NCBI RefSeq assembly: GCF_000422545.1
Contig: NZ_AULZ01000012.1
Span: forward strand, 62,001-126,000
DNA from: Desulfocurvibacter africanus subsp. africanus DSM 2603
GTDB taxonomy: Bacteria; Desulfobacterota; Desulfovibrionia; Desulfovibrionales; Desulfovibrionaceae
DNA: 64,000 bases
Direction: 5' to 3'
Each line of letters starts with the position of its first letter. Positions within the stretch are counted from its first letter, which is position 1. A program made the translations under genes and the position numbers. Below, piece after piece: positions 17,922 to 26,963 of this stretch. Under the pieces are notes generated by a model. It was not told the DNA's origin. It ran no database searches and was given only the letters and a program-made list of their open reading frames with translations.

Positions 17922-19187
17922 TTACCCCCTGACCTCCAGCAACTGATCCCACCGCGTAGTGTACGCCGGCGACAGCTTCTCTCTCTTCATGCCCCACTCA
18001 GGCTCGATCCCTCCGGCCGCGTAGACTAGCGCACCCCGACCATACCTGCGGTTGGCCGCGTCGAGCACGGCCATGGCTTTGCCGCGCTTTGCCTCATCCT
18101 TGGGCTGCGGCGCAATGAGTGAGAGCTGCCGGCTGCCCTTGGGCTCAATGCCGGCCAGGAGCACGCCGGCTTTCTGGTAGGCGTGGCCCTCGCGGAACAG
18201 GCGCTCCAGGATGCCAAGGGCTGTCCGCAGCAGATCCGGCGTATAGTCCGAGGCAACGGGCAGCGTGGCCTGGGCCAGCTCCGCATGCTGACGATGCTCG
18301 GGCTTGAACGGGTTAGTGCGGATAAAGACCTGCACGATGCTGCACACCGAATCCTGGCCGCGCAGCTTCTCGGCCGCGCGTGTCGCGTAGCTGGCCACGG
18401 CCTCGCGCAGCCCCTCCAGGTTGCGCACGTAGGCCCCGAAGCTCCGCGAGCAGCAAATTGCCTTCTTTGGCGGTGGCGCCTGCTCCATGGGGATGCACGG
18501 CTGGCCGTTCAGCTCCAGGACTGTCTGCAGCCCCTGCACGGTCATGTGCTTGCGAATCCAGACGCGGTCAGCCTGCTTGAGGTCCAGGGCCGTGCGGATG
18601 CGCCTGCTTTGCAGCAGCTTGGCATACTGGGGCCCGACGCCCCACACGTCTCCCACGTCGAGACGGGCCAGCCACTCGTCCGCGTCCGGCCCGCGCAGAT
18701 CGAACACGCCGCCTGTTCCGCCCTTCTTGGCCAGTTTGTTGGCGGCCTTGGCCAGCGTCTTGGTCTCGGCGATGCCAAAGGAGACCGGGATGCCGGTCCA
18801 GCGCAGCACCCGCTCACGGATCTTGCCGCAGAAGGCGGTCATGTCACCGCGCAGACCGTCCAGGCGCAGGAAGGACTCGTCGATGGAGTAGACCTCGCAG
18901 GCCGGCACCATGTCGGCCATGGTGCGCATGACCCGCGCCGACATGTCGCCGTAGAGCGCATAGTTCGAGGAAAACACGGCCACGTTGTTGGCCTTGAACA
19001 GCGCCTCGTGCTTGAAGGCCGGCGCACCCATGGGAATGCCCAGGGCTTTCGCCTCGGCCGAGCGAGCGACAACGCAGCCGTCGTTGTTGGAGAGCACGAC
19101 CACGGGCCGGTTCTTGATCCGTGGGTTGAAGGCTTTTTCGCACGAGGCGTAGAACGAATTGCAATCAGCCAGGGCGTACACGGGCAT
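17922..19187 (-). CDS. umuC: DNA polymerase V catalytic subunit UmuC
   Basis: 421 residues, the usual UmuC length. A Y-family polymerase performing translesion synthesis with UmuD'. MPVYALADCNSFYASCEKAF contains the first catalytic Asp; EVYSIDESFLRLDGL carries the DE pair; SFGIAETKTLAKAANKLAKK is the family helix. The C-terminal domain reads SQ-x-LIAPQ-like near residue 370. The start overlaps the end of umuD by 23 bp, the normal operon arrangement. Expression should follow the SOS response through the umuD promoter. Confidence 0.95.
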   Translation of the reverse strand: MPVYALADCNSFYASCEKAFNPRIKNRPVVVLSNNDGCVVARSAEAKALGIPMGAPAFKHEALFKANNVAVFSSNYALYGDMSARVMRTMADMVPACEVYSIDESFLRLDGLRGDMTAFCGKIRERVLRWTGIPVSFGIAETKTLAKAANKLAKKGGTGGVFDLRGPDADEWLARLDVGDVWGVGPQYAKLLQSRRIRTALDLKQADRVWIRKHMTVQGLQTVLELNGQPCIPMEQAPPPKKAICCSRSFGAYVRNLEGLREAVASYATRAAEKLRGQDSVCSIVQVFIRTNPFKPEHRQHAELAQATLPVASDYTPDLLRTALGILERLFREGHAYQKAGVLLAGIEPKGSRQLSLIAPQPKDEAKRGKAMAVLDAANRRYGRGALVYAAGGIEPEWGMKREKLSPAYTTRWDQLLEVRG

Positions 19188-19620
19188 GGCCAGCCTCCGG
19201 CAGGGTGCGGTGGATGACGTGCGTCACCACGCCCCAAATCTCCAGGTCCGAGTCCGGTGTGATCTCGATGGCCGCGTAGCGTGGATTGGCCGGTGCCAGC
19301 CACAGTCGGCCGGCTTGGCGCTCCAGGAGCTTGACCGTGTACTCGCCCTGCACCGAGGCGATGACGATGAGGCCTGGGCGCGGATCAATGGAGCGATCCA
19401 CCACGAGCAGATCGCCCGCGCGGATGCCAGCCCCTTCCATGGAGTCTCCGGCCGCGCGCACAAAGTACGTGGCTGGCGGGTTGCGCACGAGATGTTCATT
19501 CAGGTCGAGCGTCTGCTCCACGTAGTCGTCCGCCGGCGAAGGGAATCCGGCTTGTACGCGGCACAGCATGAGCGGAAGAGGTAGATCGGTTGTCCGTTTG
19601 AAGCGTAACAGTGCGTACAT
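19165..19620 (-). CDS. umuD: UmuD-type S24 serine protease, polymerase V subunit
   Basis: 151 residues from ATG 19620 (MYALLRFKRTTDLPLPLMLC). The Ser is in AAGDSMEGAGIRAGDLLVVD and the Lys in YTVKLLE, so RecA-stimulated self-cleavage is expected. The frame extends upstream to 19653, but that would run through the promoter dyad. It forms an operon with umuC, whose start lies inside this gene. Confidence 0.9.
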   Translation of the reverse strand: MYALLRFKRTTDLPLPLMLCRVQAGFPSPADDYVEQTLDLNEHLVRNPPATYFVRAAGDSMEGAGIRAGDLLVVDRSIDPRPGLIVIASVQGEYTVKLLERQAGRLWLAPANPRYAAIEITPDSDLEIWGVVTHVIHRTLPEAGHARVRPG

Positions 19621-19646
19621 ACTTGACACCTCGTGCCAGAATGTAC
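19615..19646. promoter_or_regulatory. Dyad at the umuDC start, candidate LexA-type operator
   Basis: GTACAT (19615-19620) and ATGTAC (19641-19646) are exact inverted copies. Inside them TGACAC-CTC-GTGCCA is a second near-perfect dyad. It covers the umuD start codon. On the minus strand TTGACG occurs upstream, so repressor binding could block transcription. Confidence 0.5.
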
Positions 19647-19782
19647 GCGGCAAGCGTGAAAAACGTCAAGCGTCGGTGTATTGACGGGCGAATTAGATCA
19701 TCAGCTTCGAATTCTAAATCCACCCGGACCTTTTCGCGTCTAACGTGAGGGAAGTGAGAACCATACGCTAAGCTAATCAATA

Positions 19783-20052
19783 TCAGCTCATTGAGTTAGT
19801 GCATGGTATTATATTACTTTTTACACTTTCTACTGTTATTCTGAGCGGCGGCTCCGGATGCGCCTCCAGCCTCCCCTCATCCACGTAATTCCTCACCTCA
19901 CTCTCGCTGATATTCAGCACAAACGCGGCCTCATCGACCCGTAACAGCAGCTTGCTCTCCTCCCCCAATCCATGTGCGCGCAGCTTTTGCCTGGAGCGCC
20001 CGGCCTCGTTGCCACGGCGCCGAAAGACGGCGGTTGCCGGCCGCCTGCGCAC
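19783..20052 (-). CDS. Shortened paralog of the HTH protein at 3238
   Basis: Up to 89 residues. Residues ~32-78 (KLLLRVDEAAFVLNISESEV, then RNYVDEGRLEAHP) are almost the same as the C-terminal helix-turn-helix of the 148-residue protein at 3238-3684, but the cysteine-containing N-terminal part is missing. There is no good ribosome site, and the first ~30 residues are Arg-rich and look unnatural. It is probably a fragment left by a second prophage-type element near umuDC. Confidence 0.4.
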   Translation of the reverse strand: MRRRPATAVFRRRGNEAGRSRQKLRAHGLGEESKLLLRVDEAAFVLNISESEVRNYVDEGRLEAHPEPPLRITVESVKSNIIPCTNSMS

Positions 20053-20191
20053 GATGCATTCCGTGCATGGTATGATCCTGCCAACCAGACCGCCCGCCAG
20101 GGCTTGCCGCCAGCTTGCGGCAAGTCTGTTTTTGCTATAGCCACTTCTGAACCATACGCATTCATTCCACTATATTGCTTCAGGGTGAGCC

Positions 20192-20887
20192 ATGATCTAC
20201 CTGCACCTGCTCGGCTGGATGCTCGGCATTCTTGCCCTGCTCGGAATCATTCTCGGACTGCGCAAGCCTTCCGTGATCCTGTTCTGGTTGTCCCCAGGCC
20301 GTCGCACAAAGCCTCTGGCAGTGGCTTGCTGTGCTTGCCTGGGTCTGCTTGGAGTGCTGCTGGCCGTATCCAGCATGCCGCAAAAGCACCCGCACGAAGC
20401 TGTGGAGACACCCAAGGCAGCCATGCCGGCAGACACACACCTGGCGACCCCGGAACCCGCAGCGCCGGCCCCGCTTGCCCCGGCAGGCGCTCCTGCCTCG
20501 AAACCGGCTCAGGCCGCCCCAAAGCTTCCTGTCGCCAAGCCCGCCTCGACAACCCAGACAAAAACCGAACCCACTCCGCCACCCCTGACTCCGGCCCAGG
20601 AGCGAGCACAGGAAGCCATCATCTCCCAAAACAGATGTTTGACCGCATCCGGGTACATGATGGCTCAATCATATGAGCTTCTGGTTCAGGCCGAAGGCCT
20701 GCGGCAAGCCGGAAACAATGCCGCGCTTAAGGACCTGGAGTCCCGCGGAAGCGCGCGCAGGCTGCCCCCGGGCGTCGAGGTGCCTCTATGGGAGCAGGAC
20801 CTGGCTCACGGCCTCGTCAAATTCCTGATACCCGGCGAAGAAATTCTTTACTGGACGAGACTCCAAGCCGTGGAATGCAACCTCTGA
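20192..20887 (+). CDS. Membrane protein with Pro/Ala-rich linker
   Basis: 231 residues. Two hydrophobic helices (~3-22 and ~43-61) flank a short loop with WLSPGRR. Residues ~75-140 are a Pro/Ala/Lys linker that likely spans the periplasm. The last ~85 residues form a polar domain (AQERAQEAIISQNRCLTASG) without known match. The stop overlaps the start of the next gene (20875), so the two are cotranscribed. GGGTGAGCC precedes the ATG. Function unknown. Confidence 0.65.
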   Translation: MIYLHLLGWMLGILALLGIILGLRKPSVILFWLSPGRRTKPLAVACCACLGLLGVLLAVSSMPQKHPHEAVETPKAAMPADTHLATPEPAAPAPLAPAGAPASKPAQAAPKLPVAKPASTTQTKTEPTPPPLTPAQERAQEAIISQNRCLTASGYMMAQSYELLVQAEGLRQAGNNAALKDLESRGSARRLPPGVEVPLWEQDLAHGLVKFLIPGEEILYWTRLQAVECNL

Positions 20888-21438
20888 AGTCCGGCCAGAT
20901 GGTCCGGCCGACCCGGCTTGCAGCCATGCTCGCGGGAACCCTCTTCAAGGCACTGAGGAAATATGCCTGGCGACGGGCGGCCTTACGTCCGGCCTATCTG
21001 CTCATATTCGCCCTAATCGTTATGGGCCTGCTGTTGGCTCGCGCCTTGACTCCTCAGCCGAAGCTATCGATGCTTCCCATGCCTTTGGCCAATCAGACTG
21101 CACAGCTCGACTCAAGCCCTGGAACCGTCCTGCAGGCTGCCCATGACGCGCAAGGCGCGCAAGACGCGCAGCCCGCAGGCCGAACAGTGGGGCCTGCCAC
21201 AGCCGCCCAAGCCTCCGAGACTGGCGAGGCCGCCGGGATGGAGGACAGGAACGCGGAACCCCCTGTGAAGCAACAGGAGCAAGCCGCCATCGGGCCGGTG
21301 AGCGGCAACATCCAAAGCAAGATTTTTCATCTGCCTGGCTGCCGCAACTACGCATGCAAGTCCTGCACACAGGTATTTCAAAGCCGAGAAGAAGCTCTGG
21401 CGGCCGGATACCGGCCGTGCAAGCAGTGCGCGCAGTGA
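20875..21438 (+). CDS. Membrane-anchored protein with Ada-type metal-binding motif
   Basis: 187 residues from ATG 20875, which overlaps the end of the previous gene. A membrane helix (LRPAYLLIFALIVMGLLLAR) is followed by an Ala/Gln-rich linker. The last ~45 residues (SKIFHLPGCRNYACKSCTQV, ending AAGYRPCKQC) are the four-cysteine fold shared by the Ada N-terminal domain and many secreted nuclease-associated domains. It probably binds zinc outside the cytoplasm. No methyltransferase or nuclease domain is present. A second start at 20899 is possible. Confidence 0.7.
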   Translation: MQPLKSGQMVRPTRLAAMLAGTLFKALRKYAWRRAALRPAYLLIFALIVMGLLLARALTPQPKLSMLPMPLANQTAQLDSSPGTVLQAAHDAQGAQDAQPAGRTVGPATAAQASETGEAAGMEDRNAEPPVKQQEQAAIGPVSGNIQSKIFHLPGCRNYACKSCTQVFQSREEALAAGYRPCKQCAQ

Positions 21439-21496
21439 CCGGGACCAGGCCGGGCCAGACGGGCTGACGGGCTGACGGGCCGATCATCCATCTCTT

Positions 21497-21839
21497 TAAA
21501 GCATTTTGCATTTCAGACGCTCCCTTCGGCGTTGACGGCGGAATTACATTCCGCCTACGCCTGCGGGGCGGCAAGCCATGCCGACGCATGGCTTGCAGAG
21601 CATTTTCAAAAGCAAAATGCTCTAAACAGATTGCTTTTAGAGCGATTTGCACAAGAGCTGGCAGAAACTGGGCAGGGCTTTGCCCTCCCAGACCCTCCCA
21701 CCAGGGAAATGATTCCCCTGGACCCCCCATTTCAAATGCAAGGTGCTTTAAAATGGGGGTGCAGGGAGCGCCGCTCCCTGCCGGGAGAGAGTCTGAGAGA
21801 GGGCAGCGCCCTCTCTCAGTTCAAAAACAAAATGCCCTA
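21497..21839. repeat. Array of three miniature elements (B, C, D)
   Basis: Type B occupies 21497-21624, a 14-bp terminal arm (ACAGATTGCTTTTA) follows, then type C (21638-21750) and type D (21749-21839). Neighbouring units share TA junctions. Type D carries GCAGGGAGCG/CGCTCCCTGC and CTGAGAGAGGGC/GCCCTCTCTCAG stems. The outer TA of type D lies in the stop codon of the YeeE-type gene, which reads TAG through the element border. Confidence 0.85.
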
Positions 21840-22445
21840 ATAGAGCATGTGGGCCACGGCCGCGCCGCCGATAAAAAAGCACGCAAGCGCCAGCCAGCTC
21901 GAAGTCGCGAGCTGCATGGTCCCGGAGATGCCGTGGCCGCTGGTGCAGCCGCCAGCCACACGCGCACCGAAGGCCATGATCGCTCCTCCAGCGAAAGCAG
22001 TGAGCAGCCGCGGCAAAAGCTCCGGACCGTGCGCGGCCAGCCACAGCGGCGGCACCCACTCGGGCCGGAAGTCCGTGGACAATTGGGCCGAAAGAAACGA
22101 CCCCACAACCACGCCAAGCAGCAGCATAAAGCCCCAACCCACGCGCGGCGGGTTGCGCCGGTAGTATTCCCGCGCCTCGGGCTTGCCGCCCGGCACGGTC
22201 TTCTCGACCATGCCGGCGGCGGTTGCGTAGGCGCTCGATGCTCCCAGGGTGCGGTCCGAAATGACCAAAGCCAGACAGTTGAGCAGGCCGATGAGCAGGC
22301 CCACGATGTAAGGCGACCACAGACGCACGGTCCAGATAGACCTGTGCATCGGCTCGCCCGCCGGGTCGATTCCAGCGGCCCAGGCCTGCCCCACCAGGAC
22401 GACGGCGGCCAACAGACAGGCCCAATATACGCGCGATTGCCTCAT
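21837..22445 (-). CDS. YeeE/YedE-family membrane protein (sulfur transport)
   Basis: 202 residues from ATG 22445, which overlaps the upstream stop in an ATGA and has AGGAGG before it. It has a signal-like first helix and about five membrane segments. The conserved GARVAGGCTSGHGISG motif, with the cysteine that handles sulfur, is present near residue 165. Family members import thiosulfate or related sulfur species. It is coupled to the MBL/rhodanese gene, so the pair likely takes up and oxidises or transfers sulfane sulfur. The TAG stop is completed by the border of a type D miniature element. Confidence 0.85.
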   Translation of the reverse strand: MRQSRVYWACLLAAVVLVGQAWAAGIDPAGEPMHRSIWTVRLWSPYIVGLLIGLLNCLALVISDRTLGASSAYATAAGMVEKTVPGGKPEAREYYRRNPPRVGWGFMLLLGVVVGSFLSAQLSTDFRPEWVPPLWLAAHGPELLPRLLTAFAGGAIMAFGARVAGGCTSGHGISGTMQLATSSWLALACFFIGGAAVAHMLY

Positions 22446-23860
22446 GCGGCCTCCTGCTTGTCGGGTTTGCCTGAAGTGCCCGGCTCGACAATAGGGCAAC
22501 CGTACGATCGGCAGGCCGCCATGGAGCCCAGGTTGTCCTCCACGCGCTCGAAGCCGTGGCGCTTGAGAATGGAGGCGGCGATGACGGCCCGCTGGCCGCT
22601 GCCGCAGAAGGTCGTCACGGGCTTGTCCCTGGGAATCTCCGTCAGCCTGTTCGGCAGATCACCAAGGAAGATATGCCTGGCGCCGGGCAGCATGCCCGCT
22701 TCCACCTCTTCCTGCTTGCGCACGTCCAGCAATGTGAAGTCCTCGTCCGCCTGGATGCGCCGCACCAACTCACGCACATTGACGGCCGGAATGCTGTCGT
22801 ATTGCCGCCCGGCTGTTTCCCAACCCGTCAGGCCGCCGGCGAGCCAGCCCTCCACTCGGTCATAGCCCATGCGCAGGAGCTGCGCACGCGCCGACTGCAT
22901 CTCCTCCTGAGTCTCGGCCACGAGATAAATGGGCTGCCCGTAGTCCAGCAGGTAACCGGCATAGCCGGAAACGAGCTGCTCGGGAATGGCCAGGCTGCCG
23001 GGCACGAAAGCACCGGCAATTGCTTCGGGACTGCGCACGTCCACGACCTGCGCCCCGCCATTGGCCACGAGCTTCGCGAACTCTTCCGCGCCCAGGGGCT
23101 TCGGTTCCCGAATCTCGCATAAGGGCGCATCCGAGCCTTGGGCGTTGATTTCCTCCATCTTGCGGAAGTACGGCGGGTATTCGTGGCGTTCGCCTGCCTT
23201 GCGGCGCACGAATGCCTCGCGGCCCAGCTGCAGGGCCGGATTGTGCCTGCGTTCAAAGCCAAGCGTGGAGAACTCCCGTTGGGCCATCCCGCTGCCGCAG
23301 ACCGAGCCCGCGCCGTGGGCCGGGTAAAGAATGACGTGATCCCCCAAGGGCAGGAGCTTGCCGAATATCGAATCGTACAGCAGCCCGGCAACCTCTTCGC
23401 GCCGGTCGGGATAGAAATCCGTGCGGCCCACGTCGCCGATGAACAAGGCGTCGCCCGTGAAGACGGCCACCGGATCCTCTCCGCTGGACATGTCGCGCAG
23501 CACCAGCGAGATGGAATCGAAAGTGTGGCCTGGCGTTTCCAGCACCGTGAGGCGCAGATCACCGATATCGAACCAATCGCCCTCGGAAACCGGAGCGCCG
23601 AAGTCGAAAGGAAAGCCCTTGCCGTGCATGATCTGGGCTCCAGTGCGGCGGGCCAGCTCTCGCGAGCCTGTGACATAGTCCTCATTGCGGTGCGTCTCGA
23701 AGATGCGCGAAATGCTCGCTCCGTGCTGCCTGGCCAAGTCGATATACGCTTGGCAGTCCCTGCGGGGATCGATGACCGCCGCCTTGCCCTTGTGGATCAG
23801 GATATATGACAGATGGGCCAGATAGTCGGAGCGTATCGTCTCAAGGATCATGGTGCTCAT
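22442..23860 (-). CDS. Persulfide dioxygenase-like MBL protein fused to two rhodanese domains
   Basis: 472 residues. Residues 1-250 form a metallo-beta-lactamase domain like ETHE1/CstB, which oxidises glutathione or CoA persulfide to sulfite. The metal motif reads THRNEDYVTG rather than THxHxDH, an atypical form; TPGHTFDS and FTGDALFIGDVGRTDFYPD are normal. Two rhodanese domains follow (~265-360 and ~370-460). The first has no cysteine in its loop (LVAETQEEM) and should be inactive. The second has TFCGSGQRA with the catalytic Cys. It is followed, overlapping, by a YeeE-type transporter, so the operon handles sulfane sulfur. Confidence 0.9.
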   Translation of the reverse strand: MSTMILETIRSDYLAHLSYILIHKGKAAVIDPRRDCQAYIDLARQHGASISRIFETHRNEDYVTGSRELARRTGAQIMHGKGFPFDFGAPVSEGDWFDIGDLRLTVLETPGHTFDSISLVLRDMSSGEDPVAVFTGDALFIGDVGRTDFYPDRREEVAGLLYDSIFGKLLPLGDHVILYPAHGAGSVCGSGMAQREFSTLGFERRHNPALQLGREAFVRRKAGERHEYPPYFRKMEEINAQGSDAPLCEIREPKPLGAEEFAKLVANGGAQVVDVRSPEAIAGAFVPGSLAIPEQLVSGYAGYLLDYGQPIYLVAETQEEMQSARAQLLRMGYDRVEGWLAGGLTGWETAGRQYDSIPAVNVRELVRRIQADEDFTLLDVRKQEEVEAGMLPGARHIFLGDLPNRLTEIPRDKPVTTFCGSGQRAVIAASILKRHGFERVEDNLGSMAACRSYGCPIVEPGTSGKPDKQEAA

Positions 23861-24131
23861 GGCTCCTCCTGGGTTTTGGTTCAGTCAGCCTCGCAAACCT
23901 GCAAGCGGTTTCATGGCGAGTCAGCCGGAAACAGCCCAACGATTCCAGCCGGTCCAGGGCTGCCGCTGAATCCATGAAATCGATTATCGCTGTTTCCAGG
24001 TTATCTCGAAATGCTCACCCGCGCACGTTAAAAGGTGTTTTGCTGATACTCGATCCTGGACTTTGCTCCGGCCTTCCTCAACCAACATTGACTTACAGAA
24101 TTGCACACTCTAAGCTAATTTAATTCACTTC

Positions 24132-25304
24132 ATGGAAGACGGATTCATGTCCTGGAAAAGCGCTTCAATCAGGGCCTTGCGCTTGTTGGTGCTGGGGCTC
24201 ACCCTGGCCGGCCTGCTCGCGCTTGGCCTGCTCGGATGGGAGGCCCTGCGCACATGGCGCCAGGGACCCATCCTGATCGGTTTTTCCGGCCAGCTTACCG
24301 GCAGATACAGCGACCTGGGCGTGCAGGGGCGTAATGGAGCGCAACTGGCCGTGGAGCACATCAACGCGGCCGGCGGAGTCCTGGCCCGCCCCCTGGGGTT
24401 GCTGGCCCTGGACGACCTGAACACGCCCGAGGGCGCCCTGGTCGCGGACAAGGCTCTCATCGATGCCGGAGTGGTAGCCATCGTGGGGCATATGACCAGC
24501 TCACAGAGCATGGCTGCCCTGCCGCTGGTCAACCAAACCCGTACAGTGCTGTTCAGCCCCACGGCTTCGACTCCCCTGCTGGCCGGCCTCCCGGATCATT
24601 TTTTTCGCAACTCGCCGCTGAGCGACCAGGCGGCCGCATTGCTGGCCGAGCATGTCCTCGCTCTGGGGCTCGCGCGCGTCGCCGTGGTTTGCGACAAACG
24701 CAACACCGAGTACAGCCTGCCCTATGCCGAGGCTTTCACGGCGCATCTCCAGAAGCTTGGCGGGACGCTCGTCCAGCAGGTCGCACTGGATCCGGGCAGC
24801 CCGGACGCGAATGACGCAGGCCTGCGCGAACTTGCCGACCAGTCCGTCGAGGCCTTGCTCATCATCGCCTCGGCCCGCGATACCGCGAGCCTGGCCCAGC
24901 ATGTCGCCACGCTGTTGCCCCGGACGCGCCTCCTGACCACCGAGTGGGCCTGCTCCGAGGCGCTGCTGCGTCATGGCGGCCAGCAGGTGGAAGACATGCT
25001 CGTCTCCGTGCCCTCCCTGATGGGCAAGACAACTCCTGCCCTGGACAGCTTCAGCGACAGCTTCTTCATACGCTTCGGCAACCGGCCGACCTTCGCGGCC
25101 GAGCGCTCCTACGCTGCGGTTTTCATCCTGGCCGAGGCGCTGCGGCACTGCCAAGGGACTCGGGATGGCCTGCCCAAGGCGCTCCTGGCCATCCGGAACT
25201 TCCACACGCTCTCCGGGCCCCTGAGCCTGGACGAGTACGGCGACGTGGTAAGCGAGGCCGTCATCATGCGCGTGCAAGACGGCCGTTTCGCACTGGTCGA
25301 ATGA
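24132..25304 (+). CDS. Periplasmic binding protein of branched-chain amino acid type
   Basis: 390 residues. An uncleaved-looking hydrophobic N-terminus (~16-38) is followed by a Peripla_BP_6 domain: ILIGFSGQLTGRYSDLGVQG and NGAQLAVEHINAAGGVLARP are typical. It lacks a lipobox. ATG 24147 is a possible alternative start. No permease or ATPase genes follow; instead a soluble PAS histidine kinase begins four bases later. The pair therefore more likely acts as a ligand sensor than a transporter. Confidence 0.85.
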   Translation: MEDGFMSWKSASIRALRLLVLGLTLAGLLALGLLGWEALRTWRQGPILIGFSGQLTGRYSDLGVQGRNGAQLAVEHINAAGGVLARPLGLLALDDLNTPEGALVADKALIDAGVVAIVGHMTSSQSMAALPLVNQTRTVLFSPTASTPLLAGLPDHFFRNSPLSDQAAALLAEHVLALGLARVAVVCDKRNTEYSLPYAEAFTAHLQKLGGTLVQQVALDPGSPDANDAGLRELADQSVEALLIIASARDTASLAQHVATLLPRTRLLTTEWACSEALLRHGGQQVEDMLVSVPSLMGKTTPALDSFSDSFFIRFGNRPTFAAERSYAAVFILAEALRHCQGTRDGLPKALLAIRNFHTLSGPLSLDEYGDVVSEAVIMRVQDGRFALVE

Positions 25305-25307
25305 CAT

Positions 25308-26834
25308 ATGCCATTGTCCGCCATCCTCTCCTTTCTGCGTCGGTTCCCTGCATTGCGCAAAGCCGACGAACGAGACGCCTTAAAGAAACTGAACACGTTG
25401 CACAGCAGGATCCGTAAAACGATCGCGACCATGAGCGAACGTGAGCAACTCCTCACGGAAAGGAACGCGGAACAAAAGCTCCTCCTCGACAATATCGACC
25501 TGCAGGTCTGGTTTCTGCGCGAGCCGGATCTCTATGGCGCGGTCAATCAAGCGCATGCCGAGTTCATGGGTCCGGACAAGGCCTTCCTTGAGCGCCACAG
25601 GCTCACGGACTTCCTGCCGTCGGAGGAGGCCAGGCGCTTCGCGCGCCATAACTCCACGGTCTTCAGGTTCCGCGAGCCCGTGAGCTTCAGCTCCTTCCAG
25701 CAGGATGCCCGGGGCCGCGCACGCATCCTGTCCATCCGCATGACTCCCCGGCTGAGCCCCGGCGGAGCGGTCGAATACGCCATCTGCACAGCCGAGGACA
25801 TCACCAAGCGGATTGCCGCCGAACAACGCCTGCGCAGGAGTGAGGAGCGCTTCCGCGGCATGTTCGAATCCATCCGCGACGTGTACTACCGGACGGAACT
25901 CAACGGATTGATCACCCTGATCAGTCCGTCGGCGGAGGCCCTGCTCGGCTATGCGCCCGGCGAAATGACGGGGCACTTGTCCTCCGAATTTTGGGCCGAC
26001 CCGCGCGAATTCGAGACCTTCCGCGAGCTGCTGCTCGCCCGGAGCGACATCCGCGACGCGACTATCCTCCTGCGCCACAAGAGCGGCCAGATTATCCCAA
26101 CATCCATGAGCTGCCGCCTTGAGCTTGGGCCGGACGGCGAACCCTCCGGCACCTCGGGCGTACTGCGCGATATCTCCGAGCGCGTGAGCATCGAGGAGCG
26201 CCTGCGCGCGTCCCTCAAGGAAAAGGAAGTCATGCTCACGGAGATACACCACAGGGTGAAGAACAATCTGCAGGTCATCTCCAGTCTGCTGCAGCTGCAA
26301 AGCAGCCAGGCGGGCGACCCGAAGCTGGAGGCGCTCTTCGCCGAAAGCCAGAACCGCATTCTGTCCATGGCCTATGTGCACGAAGAGCTGTACAAGTCGG
26401 GCGATCTTGCGCACATCAATCTCAGGGATTACGTCCAGCGGCTGGCGCGCCGCCTGGTTCAGGCTCTGGCGCACACAAGACCCATCGGTCTGGAGCTGGC
26501 CCTGCAGGATATACAGGTCACTATCGACCAGGCCGTGCCCTGCGGCCTCATCCTCAACGAACTCATCTCCAACGCCCTGGAGCACGCTTTCGAGGGACGC
26601 GCCCAAGGCCGCATCATCGTGAGCATATCCCTTGACCATGGACTCGCACGACTTATGGTTTCGGATGACGGCAAGGGTGTCCCCGCGGATTTCGATCCCG
26701 CCTCGTCAACAAGCCTGGGGCTGCAGCTTGTCGTACGTCTGGCCAGGCAGCTCCGGGGGCGCGTGGAGCTTGACTCGCAAACCAAGCCTGGCGTGAGTTT
26801 CAGTGTCGAGTTCCCCCTGCAGGCAAAGCCCTGA
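25308..26834 (+). CDS. Cytoplasmic PAS histidine kinase (HisKA_2 type)
   Basis: 508 residues. An N-terminal coiled coil (~20-55) precedes two PAS domains (~55-170 and ~175-300). The HisKA_2 box has EIHHRVKNNLQVISSLLQLQ (His about 322), and the ATPase domain has LILNELISNALEHAF and a G-rich loop (SSTSLGLQLV). Such kinases usually signal to response regulators with RNA-binding or other outputs. No regulator is adjacent. It follows the binding-protein gene by three bases and probably receives its signal through it, although no membrane helix is visible in the kinase. Confidence 0.85.
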   Translation: MPLSAILSFLRRFPALRKADERDALKKLNTLHSRIRKTIATMSEREQLLTERNAEQKLLLDNIDLQVWFLREPDLYGAVNQAHAEFMGPDKAFLERHRLTDFLPSEEARRFARHNSTVFRFREPVSFSSFQQDARGRARILSIRMTPRLSPGGAVEYAICTAEDITKRIAAEQRLRRSEERFRGMFESIRDVYYRTELNGLITLISPSAEALLGYAPGEMTGHLSSEFWADPREFETFRELLLARSDIRDATILLRHKSGQIIPTSMSCRLELGPDGEPSGTSGVLRDISERVSIEERLRASLKEKEVMLTEIHHRVKNNLQVISSLLQLQSSQAGDPKLEALFAESQNRILSMAYVHEELYKSGDLAHINLRDYVQRLARRLVQALAHTRPIGLELALQDIQVTIDQAVPCGLILNELISNALEHAFEGRAQGRIIVSISLDHGLARLMVSDDGKGVPADFDPASSTSLGLQLVVRLARQLRGRVELDSQTKPGVSFSVEFPLQAKP

Positions 26835-26963
26835 ACTCGACTTTGGCACGCCTTCGTCATCAGATTATCCGTTGACTTCCGGCCGAGACGTGGTATCCCA
26901 CGCCTCGCCCTACGCCAGACTTATCCATTTACCTGCGCATCCTTTTTCATCCCAAGGATTCCC

